A stretch of 64,000 nt of DNA, taken from Limnephilus marmoratus. Its lineage: Eukaryota > Arthropoda > Insecta > Trichoptera > Limnephilidae. Below, piece by piece: positions 53,743 to 63,661 of the stretch (position 1 is the stretch's first letter; each line of letters starts with the position of its first letter). The notes under the pieces are model-generated. The model ran no database searches, was not told the origin of the DNA, and saw only the letters and a program-made list of their open reading frames with translations. The stretch is taken from contig OU862928.1 in NCBI GenBank assembly GCA_917880885.1, forward strand, positions 10,001,721 through 10,065,720. The letters run 5' to 3'. The position numbers and the translations under genes were made by a program.

Positions 53743-54040
53743 CAGGGGCGGACCGAGAGTTTTCAGTGAGCTAGAATGCTAAGATTGAAAAATACGACAT
53801 TACTGATGTAGTTGTAGTAGAAAATGATTTTTATTTTTTTTTTTAATTTCAACTTTTTGTATGAAGAATTCAGGATTCTTTCAGTCTAGGGGGCCCGTGC
53901 CCCCCGAGACTGAAAGATCTCATACAAAAAATTGAAATTAAAAAAAAAAAAAAAAACATTTTCTGCTACAACTACATCAGTAATGTCGTATTTTTCAATC
54001 TTAGCATTCTAGCTCACTGAAAACTCTCGGTCCGCCACTG
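53743..54040. mobile_element. Palindromic hAT-type MITE (298 bp)
   Basis: Ends CAGGGGCGGACCGAGAG and CTCTCGGTCCGCCACTG, flanked by the 8-bp duplication AATATCGG (53735-53742 and 54041-54048). Nearly the whole element is one inverted repeat (arms ~130 bp) with a GC-rich centre CTAGGGGGCCCGTGCCCCC. No gene. Confidence 0.92.
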
Positions 54041-54048
54041 AATATCGG

Positions 54049-55659
54049 TAGGTAGTATTTCTTTAAATTGGTGTATTTACCGCCATCTATTGTCGACTAG
54101 AGTAAAGTATTAATTTATTTTTGATTAACTTTTTGTCTATGGCTTCAAATGACACTTGTCTTCAGACTTCGAATTCAAATTCAAATTCAAATTTAAATGG
54201 TTTCAAATTCAAATATTACTCACTTGTCATGCTAATTTCAAGATTTTGTTTTTAAACTCACTGTTATAGTATATCTGTTCTCACTGTGATTATTTTAAAA
54301 TTGGAAAACGATCCACTTTTTTAATGTGATACACTTAGTTTTTGTGTGAAAAACACAATCTAGATATTGATTTTTTGAAACTTTTTGTAGAACAAAATAT
54401 TTGGTTACTTATGAAAAACTCCATAGATAAATAATGACAACAGCCATCTAGTATGGTGCGTAACCATATTTTCATCAGACTATGACTTCTCTCTTGTTTT
54501 ATTTAATGAATCTACTTCTCTCATAAAGTCGGGAATTGCCGGCGAGCTGCCTTATCGATGCTACTGTAACCCGGCGTCAAGTATGTATCACTTTTCCCAT
54601 TGTTTAGCCTTGAATTTTGAATTTCCAAGGCAGTTTTCCGAAGAAAAACCCTTATTCGGAAAATTTTCGGTTCTGACTGAAAAACAAAAAGCTTTCAGGT
54701 TCTGACTGCAACTGAGGATGTAAATTTTCCTAGGTTCCGCTACGGCCAGTTTGGATTGAGACTCCGGATATTTTTGATGCGTTCTTGTGTTTCCGTTTAA
54801 TAATTCTAGATCCGTGTATTGCTGAGCGAATAACGACACTTTCAATAACATTTTTTTGTTTACTTAAACATGCATATATTCACTGTGTACTATATTTCAC
54901 ATTCATAAATATAACAACAGCTTTTAAAAAAAATTTAAAATATCATAAATATTCTGAAATAACACTAGATGTGAACATACAGTTTATTTTATATTTATTA
55001 AATCTTTATCAAAAAGTACTTGTACCAATTAGCTCTAGATACAATCACTTTTATATTGTTAAATATTAAACATTAAATTCTTTAATCTATACTCAAAATA
55101 CTTCTCTTTTTAAACAAAACAAAAAAATAATTTATTCTTACGGGCTGAAACCTACAAAAGATATTAATTATAGTTTAGGTTTCATAAATGAAGTTATTTT
55201 ATATTGCTCTCTTTTCATGTTTACTCGACAGATAATAAAAATATGTGTTAAATATATTTTTTATGAATGGTATTTAATCAACCTAACAAAAATATTAAAT
55301 TTTATTGTTTTATCTAAAAATCAAATATTTGTAAAATTATTTCATGTTAAAAGCATGGAAAACTATTTTGTATCATTATATTATACTAAGGGCTTTTACT
55401 TTAAGAAAAAGAATTGTGATGTCTTTGATAAAAACAAATGTTTTATCATAATATTAACTTGTATAATAACTGTTTATTGCTGTATTAAGCTAAGTATAAA
55501 TACGGGTATTAGAAAAAAAATGTATGTAATTATATCAAGTATTAAATTGAAGCTTATACTGCATTATAATATAGAGTTATTTCTTATAGAAATATTCAAT
55601 ATGTAAAATCAACAAAACTTCGTATCACAATCTTATTGTATTGCATAAAATGTAACTAC
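54049..55659. other. AT-rich region without recognised gene
   Basis: Contains an AATTCA-type short tandem (54164-54215). One open frame (55217-55606, +) has Ile/Lys/Tyr-rich composition and no motif. It may include the 5' part of element O. No exon of the flanking genes was found. Confidence 0.5.
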
Positions 55660-55663
55660 GAAT

Positions 55664-56564
55664 TCAATGGCTCAGAATAATTTCTCGTATATAGATAATG
55701 ATAACGAAATAGAATGTAGTACAGTAAATAATTTAGAAGATTGGATAAAAAAAAAACGTAAATGCGTCTGATAATCTTGTTTGTATTCAATTAAATATAA
55801 GATCTATACAAAAATATTGGAATATACTGCATATATATTTACTTAATTGTTTGAAGCATATTGATATTATAATGCTATGTGAAACATCTATTCAAATTGA
55901 AAGTACGTGTTTGTACAATATTCCTGGATATAATGCATATAACTACTGTAGGACTGATAAGTCAGGAGGAGGGATTATATTGTATATAAGAAATAAATTT
56001 GAATTTAGGCCAAAATCGTTCCAATCACAACATTTTGAAAATATAACAGGAAAGCTCATACTCCAGGACAAAACTAAAGTTAATATAATAGCTATCTATA
56101 GACCTCCTAATTTCAGTAAATCTTCATTTTTAACGGAATTATCATCATATCTTGATACAATTAATAGTAAGGAAAATATTATCTTACTTGGAGATATAAA
56201 TCTTAATTTGCTTAATGACCAAGATTATATCATAATTTCATATGAAAACTTACTAACTAACCATTATTTAACTAAATGCATTAATGTAGTAACCAGAGAA
56301 GCTATATTAAATGGACAAATTACTCGCACGTGTATTGACCATATATTTGCCAAATTTAGAGGCAAGAAAATAACTGCTTGCGTCTGTGAAAATAATATTG
56401 CCGATCATTTTATCACTGCTATTAATATAAAATCTCATAAACGTCAGGTAGACTTTGCAAATAAGTATATTCAAATCATCTCACAAAAGGCTATTGATCG
56501 ATATATCAACGATTATAACTGGAGTAAACTTATAGAGGAGAGGGATTGTATTTCATTATACAAG
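55664..56564 (+). pseudogene. Endonuclease domain of element O
   Basis: ATG 55664, frameshift in an A-run at 55749-55758, then QLNIRSIQKYW (EN motif I), MLCETSI, GGGIILYI, IIAIYRPPN (about 56090), LGDINLNLL (about 56190), CIDHIFA (about 56335) and ADHFITA. All EN motifs are present. Runs into the MITE at codons for SLY. Confidence 0.85.
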
Positions 56565-56940
56565 GTGTCCGGAAACTCGTAGTACAAGCGGGAAACTGGA
56601 GACTCCACATCACATTTGGAGTCGATTTTGTGGTATAACTTTTTTGATTTGAGCTTTCGTTTTCGAGTAAATCGGGTCCGAAGTTGGATTTTTTTTGGTT
56701 AAATTTGAAAAAATTGTTCACTAGGGGGTTAATTTCAGCTATGTAATGTCTTATAAAATGCATCGAAGGGTAAACCGGGCTCAAATTTTTTTTTAACCCT
56801 TTAGTTGCCGAAAAAATGGAAAAATAGAAAAAAAATAATATTAAAATCGAAATGCTCAGATCGAAAAAAATTAGTTTTTTGGGTTCTCTACGTGATGTAG
56901 ATTCACCAGTTTCCCGCTTGTACTATGAGTTTCCGGACAC
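56565..56940. mobile_element. MITE with 50-bp terminal inverted repeats (376 bp)
   Basis: Ends GTGTCCGGAAACTCGTAGTA and TACTATGAGTTTCCGGACAC continue as inverted repeats for about 50 bp (to ..CATCACA/CGTGATG..). Sits between the EN and pre-RT codons of element O. The target duplication is not clear (at most one base), so the superfamily is undecided. Confidence 0.8.
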
Positions 56941-57430
56941 GTTGTATGAAAAAAAAAAATCTTTATTTAATAAATTTTACAAGAGTAGTTCTAAAACGAT
57001 AGTGCAAAAACCGAAAACACGACCTTTTGCAATAAATGAATGGGTAAGCAGTGAATTATTATGTCATATAAATAAAAGGGATAAACTTTATAAAAAATGG
57101 AAAAGTACACCAACAAACAAAACATTTGAAACAGAATACAAAAAAACACGAAACCTTGTCAATAAACTTATAAATAAAGATAAAACTAACTACTATAACA
57201 ATAAATTTAAAAACTGTTTTAATGATACAAAAAAACCTGGGACGAGATAAATAATATTTTAGGACGTAAACCCAAAAACGATTGTGATGAAACTATAACA
57301 CGATATATGATAAAAGATAGAACTGAGGATTCTGTGTCAAATGATTTTGTGAATTACTTCTCGGATAGCATCAGCAACATGTTACATAAATGCAATCACA
57401 AAGCTACTAATATAGTACTCGAAGAACTAC
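56941..57430 (+). pseudogene. Pre-RT linker of element O
   Basis: LYEKKKSLFNKFYKSSSK, FAINEWVSSELLCHINKRDKLYKKWK and TRNLVNKLINKDKTNYYN to 57250 in one frame. After a shift it reads NILGRKPKND and SNDFVNYFSDSISNM. Stops at the second MITE. Confidence 0.8.
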
Positions 57431-57441
57431 CTCATAGTTTA

Positions 57442-57827
57442 TACAGGGTGTAACAGGACGTAGCCGAGGGATTTTAACCATAGATTCCTGACATTATTTG
57501 GAGTAGAAAATGTAAATGAAATTTTGGTCTCCGGTGACATTTTTGATGTTTTTTTTATTTATTTTTTCTACAAAAATATTAAAAAATGGTAGGTGTTGGA
57601 CAGTTGGAGGCGGGGTGAGGGGTTGGTTGATTACTCGGCTGAGTGACCAATGACAACAAGTGGAAGAAATTTTTTTTTGTTTGAATTTGAAGAAAAAAAA
57701 ATTGAAAAAATAAAAAAAAATTATAAAAAAGTCACCGGAGACCAAAATTTCATTTACATTTTTTACTCCAAATATGCTCAGGAATCACTGGTTAAAATCC
57801 CTCGGGTACGTTCTGTTACACCCTGTA
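57442..57827. mobile_element. Mariner-like MITE (386 bp), TA duplication
   Basis: Ends TACAGGGTGTAACAG and CTGTTACACCCTGTA, with TA at 57440-57441 and 57828-57829. Inverted repeats extend about 110 bp, including AATTTTGGTCTCCGGTGAC. A typical Tc1/mariner-type MITE. Confidence 0.85.
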
Positions 57828-57829
57828 TA

Positions 57830-59400
57830 TACCAAGAGCTACTATAACTGACATTGAAAACATTGTTAAAAAAATGAAAAACTCAAAAGCACAGGTATTG
57901 ATAACATAAGAATGTTTGATTTAAAAAGAAATATAAAAACTCTTGGGCCAATAATTACTCATTTAATCAATATGATAATAAAGCAAGCAAAAATTCCACA
58001 AGAATTTAAATGTAGCATTACAAGACCAATATTTAAAGGTGGAAAACACATTGAACTGGGAAATTATAGGCCTATTAGTATACTACCAGCATTAGAAAAA
58101 ATTCTAGAAAAATTTATATCAAATAAATTAAATAATTATATTGAAAAATTCACTATCATAGATCCAAATCAATACGGTTTCCAAAGAAAAAAAACACTGA
58201 AAAACTACTGCAAGATTTTTCCAATTATGTAAATAATCAATTAAATAATAAATTACATGTTATTGTTTTATTTATCGATAACTCTAAAGCTTTTGACACA
58301 AATTAACTCTAAAAAACTTCTGAAAACTCTAGAAAAAATTGGAATAAGAGGAAATGTGTTAAATTTATTTAAAGATTATCTTAGAGATAGAAAAATATGT
58401 ACCAAAATAAATAATACTTTTAGTAAAACAAAAAATGTATCTGCAGGAGTTCCACAAGGTTCCATATTGGGGCCGACACTATATATAATTTATGTAACTA
58501 TAATGAAAAAACTTTTCTCTTTTGTTAAACATTTTGTATTCGCAGATGATACGGCATTGGTTATATCACATAAAGATCTAAAAATTGCAATTGAACTCAT
58601 GCAAATTGACTTTAATCAACTTTGTAAATGGTCACATGATGCAGGACTATTAATAAATGCTAAAAAAACCAAAGTAATGCATATTAGATCACCTAATGCC
58701 AAATTTCTATTTAATCCTAATATTATTTCTCACGATTTTAATTGCATCCATAAAAATATTCCAACTAATTGTAAATGTGAAAGCTTAGAATTAGTTACGG
58801 AATACGTGTATCTTGGTGTCACAGTAGATTGTTTTTTTAAATGGGACAAACATATAAAAAAAAACCTGTAAAAGACTCAGATCAATTGCTGGCAGAATGT
58901 ACACATTAAATTTTTTTCTTTCAATTGAAACACTTAAAATAATTTATATGTCACTGGCAGAATCTATTATAAGATATGGATTAACAATATGGGGAAATAC
59001 TTCTACAACCAATCTGAAACAAGTACAAGTTGTACAATACGCAATTGTAAAATTATTAGTCGTCCCTAATATTTTCAAACAGAGACATGATACACCGTTA
59101 CTGTTTCAGAGTGCCAAAATTTTACCTGTTAAAGCAATACTATGGCACAAAATTATAATTCAACATATATTTACCCCGCAGCATAAAGAGAAATTAGAAC
59201 ATAAATACAGCACTAGATTCACGCGCAACGACGGGTTAATAGTTCCGAAATTTAAAAATAAGTACGGACAGAGAACGTTTGAATACATCATACCGAAGAT
59301 ATTTAATTTATTACCTGACAATATTAAGAAATGTAATTCTATGAATAAGGTTAAATATATGGTGAAAAATTGGTTATCAGAAAAAAAAAATTTATATTGA
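57830..59400 (+). pseudogene. Reverse transcriptase and C-terminus of element O
   Basis: 57912-58232: ITHLINMIIKQAKIP, ITRPIFKGGKH, GNYRPISILPALEKILEK, NQYGFQRKK. A frame change; ..DNSKAFD.. near 58285. 58320-58871: GVPQGSILGPTLYIIYV (about 58445), catalytic FADDTALV (about 58540), YLGVTVDCFFKW (about 58810). A stop at 58869-58871, then 58897-59400: SLAESIIRYGLTIWGN and KYGQRTFEYIIPKIFNLLP. Three or four lesions; catalytic box intact. Confidence 0.85.
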
Positions 59401-59487
59401 TATTGATATGTATAAAAAAAAAAAATCTGTAGATATAAGATGTAAATTTTAAATGTAAAAAATCTATATGTAACTGAAATATAAGCA

Positions 59488-59521
59488 CCTGCTGACAAGC
59501 CGATTCAATTGGCTTAGCAGG
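59488..59521 (+). other. Two-tier 3' UTR hairpin, element O
   Basis: CCTGCT/AGCAGG outer stem, GAC linker, AAGCC/GGCTT inner stem with a 9-nt loop. It lies about 80 bp from the end of the element. Confidence 0.75.
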
Positions 59522-59560
59522 ACTTGTTTGTTGATTTTAATATGTATATCTATTCTTTCA

Positions 59561-59603
<43 letters not shown>

Positions 59604-59606
<3 letters not shown>

Positions 59607-60067
59607 CCTAAGGATGGAACTGAACTCCGTATTGTTATGTCTCATTTCCCCATCTTAGGGGGGGGGGGGTATGACCTCGTTTCCGCTACGTGAGTCTGTG
59701 AGGCGATCCCGGAATGCTACCTTTCGGACCGCCCGCGCCATCCCTGGGGAAAGTCGCCGGTCAGAGGGACGTCCGAGCGAGCTAGGGGACCCTTAGAGTA
59801 ACAATATAGAGAGGGAGTACTAATATTTGTCCAAATCGTTGACAAATTCGGAAAATATAGCTCTCCCTTTCCGCTCGTTTCCATGAACGTGTGAGAAACA
59901 GAGACAAACGTTTTCTGTTAAAAACATAAGATTTAAACCATATGTAGCCACTTTTGAAAGCGCGCGAACTTAACACTGTTGTGATCTGTCAGCCGTGCGA
60001 AGGGTCGAAAGTGCAAAAATATTGTTATAATTACGTTAATTGAGCGAAATATTAAAAAAAAAACGCT
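59604..60067 (+). promoter_or_regulatory. GC-rich island and probable promoter/5' UTR of THAP gene
   Basis: 59640-59790 is markedly GC-rich for this window and starts with a G12 run. Between it and the ATG at 60068 the sequence returns to AT-rich. No TATA box is obvious. The position directly upstream of a THAP exon suggests a promoter; it could instead be the end of an unknown repeat. Confidence 0.4.
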
Positions 60068-60136
60068 ATGGCTATATGTGCAGTGTATGGGTGCGTCAAC
60101 CGTAGTACAAAAGGATAAAAAAATCAGTTTTCACAG
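60068..60136 (+). pseudogene. THAP-domain gene, exon 1 (frameshifted)
   Basis: ATG 60068 opens MAICAVYGCVNRSTK, the N-terminal C-x4-C of a THAP zinc finger. The next codons give GGA TAA. Reading GAT AAA AAA ATC AGT TTT CAC AG instead yields the conserved K-x-I-S-F-H-R, so a single extra base at about 60113-60116 breaks the frame (mutation or sequencing error). Donor AG|GTATTT. Confidence 0.8.
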
Positions 60137-60532
60137 GTATTTATTAAAGAATTCATGGTTTTTGCTGTGTTCAATCTTTGATCTCAAATATTTAATACGT
60201 TAAACTACAAACACCACAAGTAACTTCCACCAATATTTAAACATTCCTTCACTATTTGTGTAAATATAATAAACTTTCGATTTGTTTGCGTTTTAATGCA
60301 CTTTTAATCTGTTTTAGTTATTAGAAATCTTGCCTGAATTATAAGAATGCAACATACCGATTTCAGTCGGCAGACTGAATGTATCTCTGTCTCTTTCTAT
60401 CTTACAATATCAACGTTAAATTGTTGGCGAATGTATAGAGACAGAATAATCTTTGTCTTTGCGTTTCATTTTCGTTGTAAAAAATTCAGGGCTGTGCTAT
60501 TGGTTTATTATTAAATATTTAACTATTCACAG

Positions 60533-60722
60533 ATTTCCGAAGGATAAAAACAGGCTTAACGCATGGATTAAAGCAACAAATCGAGAAAATTGGTCTCCAA
60601 AATACCATAGCGCAATATGTTCAGCCCATTTTATAAGTGAGCACTTCAATACGACACAAACAAGGGTTCATCTGAAGGATTTCGCGGTGTCTTGTAATTC
60701 AAGAGTACCCTTGGTACAGAAG
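60533..60722 (+). CDS. THAP-domain gene, exon 2
   Basis: Acceptor ATTCACAG (60531-60532), donor AAG|GTAATG (60723). The first base completes the Arg codon begun in exon 1: R-F-P-K-D. Then LNAWIKATNRENWSP (conserved Trp), ICSAHFISEHF (the C-x2-H that completes the C2CH finger) and a terminal DFAVSCNSRVP, in place of the usual AVPTIF-like box. THAP fingers bind DNA; proteins carrying them are nuclear transcription regulators or P-element-type transposase derivatives. This gene is short and shows no transposase. Confidence 0.9.
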
Positions 60723-60821
60723 GTAATGCATATTTTTCTTTTTGACACCACCATGAAAAACTATAAAAAAAGTAATTACTATAACTACTTACTATTGACT
60801 AATACAAAATAATATTTTCAG

Positions 60822-60914
60822 ATTATACCAAAAAATGTGTCCTCCCCGACTGTGTCAGAAGAGGCGAAGAGATTCAGTTCAGTTTCAGTGCCGGCAACCC
60901 GGGCGTTTATTTAG
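60822..60914 (+). CDS. THAP-domain gene, exon 3 (stop at edge of a LINE tail)
   Basis: Acceptor ATTTTCAG; phase 0. Thirty codons, Ser/Val-rich (PKNVSSPTVSEEAKRFSSV), then TAG at 60912-60914. The last codons ATT TAG coincide with TTTATTTAG, the complement of an A-rich tail of a minus-strand LINE that begins here, so the stop was probably supplied by the insertion and the original protein was longer. Confidence 0.65.
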   Translation: MIPKNVSSPTVSEEAKRFSSVSVPATRAFI

Positions 60915-61590
60915 TTTCATGGTTATTTACATTGTTTTCTTTTCTTTTACCCGCCTCACTAGACAAAGTCTGTTCCGAGGCGAGTAAATCACATATTATG
61001 TTTGTTCCAAAAGAAATGTGTGTATTTAAACAAATATATATATGTATGTAAAAAGATAAATTATATGTTGGTATATTAAATATTTACATACATACTTTGT
61101 TTTTTAGATAAAAGTAAATTAAAATTTTGTGACAGTTGAATATAGCGGTTACATAATAATTAATATTGCAAAATTGCAGTTTCTCGTATTTGTTTTATTT
61201 GAATATTATATAATTTCGTGAGAACTTGTATGAAATGTTATTTATTTAGAATATTTTGAATGTCTGTTCTTTCCTTTTCATTCAACCAAATTACAAATCT
61301 TTTGAAAAGCCAATTCAAATTATTTGGGGTGACGTAAGTTTTTGTTTGTGTTAGGAAGGTGTTGAAAATGTGTGGTGCTAGGTAAGATTCGTGTTTTTTT
61401 GCAAAAGTTGATTTGATATGGCCGATATGGGGAACTTGAAAGTGCTTATTAATTTTTGCTCTTGTGTTTTGCGAGTGAGGTATGTGGAGATGTGAACTTT
61501 TGATACAGTTTTTGTAAATGATCTTCCTTATGAATAGTTTATTTACGTCTAGTAATTTGTTTTTGATCATTAGCTGTTCCGTCATTAGAT
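60906..61590 (-). mobile_element. Jockey-like 3' end F
   Basis: A 115-codon frame (61585-61238) has the family C-terminus (HIPHSQNTRAKINKHFQVP, ..STFAKKHESYLAPHIFN..). 3' UTR of about 330 bp with hairpin at 60952-60982 and an A-rich tail at 60906-60920. 5'-truncated at about 61590. Confidence 0.8.
60952..60982 (-). other. Two-tier 3' UTR hairpin, element F
   Basis: On the minus strand CGCCTC/GAGGCG outside, AGAC/GTCT inside with loop TTT, and the 3' linker CTAGTGAG, shared exactly with elements J and L. Confidence 0.75.
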
Positions 61591-61689
61591 TAAATTAGAA
61601 AATAGATGTTGTAAGTATATCGTGTGTAAAAAATATAAATATATCCATGAAAACAAAATTGAAATGCCAAGAGTCAGAATAATAGAAGA

Positions 61690-61800
61690 GCACGTATGAG
61701 ACGATGTATGAATGTGAATGAGGTAAGCAGTGCGTTCCAAGACCGAGTTGTTTGGCGGTTCATCCTCTCTGCGGAAACGGCGTGATGGTTAATTAGTTAA
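61690..61800 (+). mobile_element. RTE-like 3' terminal fragment
   Basis: Ends GGCGTGATGGTTAATTAGTTA, matching 32770-32788. Upstream codons read VVWRFILSAET, the last block of the RTE-type ORF. About 110 bp retained. Confidence 0.7.
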
Positions 61801-61804
61801 CTTT

Positions 61805-62060
61805 TTTTTTTATGGAACTGAAATTCGTTTTATATATAAATGTATAAATATAAATATTTTCGTGTATTACTCTTTTTCTAAAATATATATTAAAATGTTA
61901 TTTAAATCTCAACCTCTTTAACATGAACACTACTCTAAAGAAAGGTGTAACTCGATTTATATGGTTGTATATTTAAAAAAACTTTATTTAATGTATATAT
62001 TAGTGTGTAATTATGCCATTAAGATTAATAAATAAATTTAAAAAGTTTCGTTGTTTGTAT
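61805..62060 (+). mobile_element. Jockey-like 3' UTR remnant
   Basis: Resembles the 3' UTR of element K: a CTCTTTAACATGAACACTACTCTAAAG-type hairpin (61912-61942) followed by AATAAATAAA at 62028-62040. No coding part. Confidence 0.5.
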
Positions 62061-62282
62061 TTTTATTTATAATCTAATATCTATATTAAAAAAATATATA
62101 GATGTAGATATAAAAATATATGTTTATATAAAACAGAAATTGCTATTAGATACGAGTCGTGACGAAATACCTAATTGTCTTAATTTTTGACAACCCTGCA
62201 TCAGTTTGTAAGCCACCTCCCTAATGGTCAAGTGACTATCCCTAGTGGTCAAAATCTGCTAACAACATGTCGCATAGTGCGG

Positions 62283-62480
62283 TCTCTTTATTTATTTATT
62301 TATTTATTATTTAAACGCCCGTACATAGGGCTATTACATACATAATACAGGTGTATCGAACATTTACGAACATTATATATATATAGAATAACATACAGTA
62401 CATACATACGATGCATATTAGCACAACAAATATTTATCATTTTACAAACATATCAGTTACATAAATAGCTAGTTATTTTT
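62283..62480 (-). mobile_element. Retroelement 3' end, unassigned
   Basis: On the minus strand a GCCCTATGTACGGGC hairpin (62317-62331) is followed by AATAA repeats (62283-62312), the arrangement of a LINE tail. No protein motif upstream that I can name. Confidence 0.45.
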
Positions 62481-63333
62481 GTTTTGATGCAAGACGGTGA
62501 GGTTTTGAAAATATCGAAAAGGTCTGTATACGTATTGGCAGTTCGGTGAAAACGCACTAGCGGTGAATGATAGGAATAGTTAGTGCTATGATTGTCACTG
62601 TGGAAAAGGTGGTGGTTTATATTGTTACTCTAAGAGGGGACCTCGCCGCCCCTCCTCCAGCAACCCGACGCTCACATTATCAGGGTCTTCGGGCGCACAC
62701 GCCCCAATCTCCCACTTACTCATCGTCGAGGCACCACCGGAATGTCTCGTATCCGGCCTGCCTGATCACCGACTAACTTTCAGCAGGACTGCCCGGCGAT
62801 CCGCGCTGTAGCACTTCCATTTGCGGTCTCTCGTCTACCTTGGTATTATCATTATGTTTTGAATCTTGCTTGATGCATTATGTACATAAATATGTTAGGG
62901 TAAGCATACTGCCTACATTTTGTTTTCTTACACTGTTTTCATTCCTTTGTCTAAAATCCAGGTAAGATTTTATTCACACTTACTAACAATTGTACATAGT
63001 AGCACCTGCGTACTGCTGCCTAACAACGTACGCGAGGGCAATGGAGGTCTAGTATCGTTTAATTAAATGTAGAATCATTTATATACAAAAAATTAGAGTC
63101 CTTGCGAGAGCCTTGAAGGGGTAACTATCTGTTACCTATACCAGGGCAGGTAAGTGGTGGGTCTTCCAATAAACTGATCTTCCACGAAAACATTTCCCGA
63201 TAAAATAGTTACTTTATCCGTATTATACGCTATAATTTTTATGATCTTGATGGAGCAATTTTTTGGCGTGCACTCTGTATGAAATGTAACTTAGTCTAGT
63301 TTATAATTTGAAATATATATTATCGGGCTAAAG
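62481..63333. other. Unassigned region
   Basis: A GC-richer block (62630-62850) includes an open frame of 69 codons (62567-62776) with a Ser/Pro/His-rich end; not recognised. A perfect donor-like CCAG|GTAAGA occurs at 62953-62962, which could mark an exon of a gene extending to the left of it. A 7-bp hairpin GGTAAC..GTTACC is at about 63119-63138. Confidence 0.35.
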
Positions 63334-63609
63334 TTCGGTTTATGGGGGAAATTCCTAAAAAATAAAACTAGTTATTTTTATACTAATTTTGGGTCGGGGA
63401 ATCCGAATCTGAAAGAATTAGGCGGCGGCAAGCAATATTAACTGAATTACACGACTTTAAAAAAATTTATACACATACAGGAAAATAGCCATTTTGGAAG
63501 CATTTTGTTTCCTAGAAAATCAAACTAGTTATTTTTTTCGGATTTTCCGGCCCATAATTAGTATAAAAAAAAATAATTTTTTTTTTTGGACCATCCCCCA
63601 TAAACCGAA
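63334..63609. mobile_element. Foldback MITE (276 bp)
   Basis: Terminal inverted repeats TTCGGTTTATGGGGG/CCCCCATAAACCGAA. A second inner inverted pair (TACTAATTTTGGG../..CCCATAATTAGTA) and two direct copies of AAACTAGTTATTTTT. Target duplication not clear. Confidence 0.75.
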
Positions 63610-63661
63610 TTTTTTCCTATTATCGTGTTAATTTAAGTATCTTTATGGTTATGCTACTTTT

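Larger units (their letters stand above)
55660..59602 (+). mobile_element. Jockey-like retrotransposon O with two MITE insertions
   Basis: ORF2 begins at 55664 (MAQNNFSYID), EN to 56560, MITE 56565-56940, pre-RT 56941-57430, MITE 57442-57827, RT 57830-58870, C-terminus to 59400, 3' UTR with a hairpin and a 42-A tail (about 59562-59603). The long pure A tail suggests a rather recent insertion despite several frameshifts. Confidence 0.85.

Noticed and set aside
55217..55606. 129-codon open frame as a gene
   Set aside because: Composition is Ile/Lys/Tyr-rich as expected of AT-rich DNA; no motif, no start context, no splice evidence.
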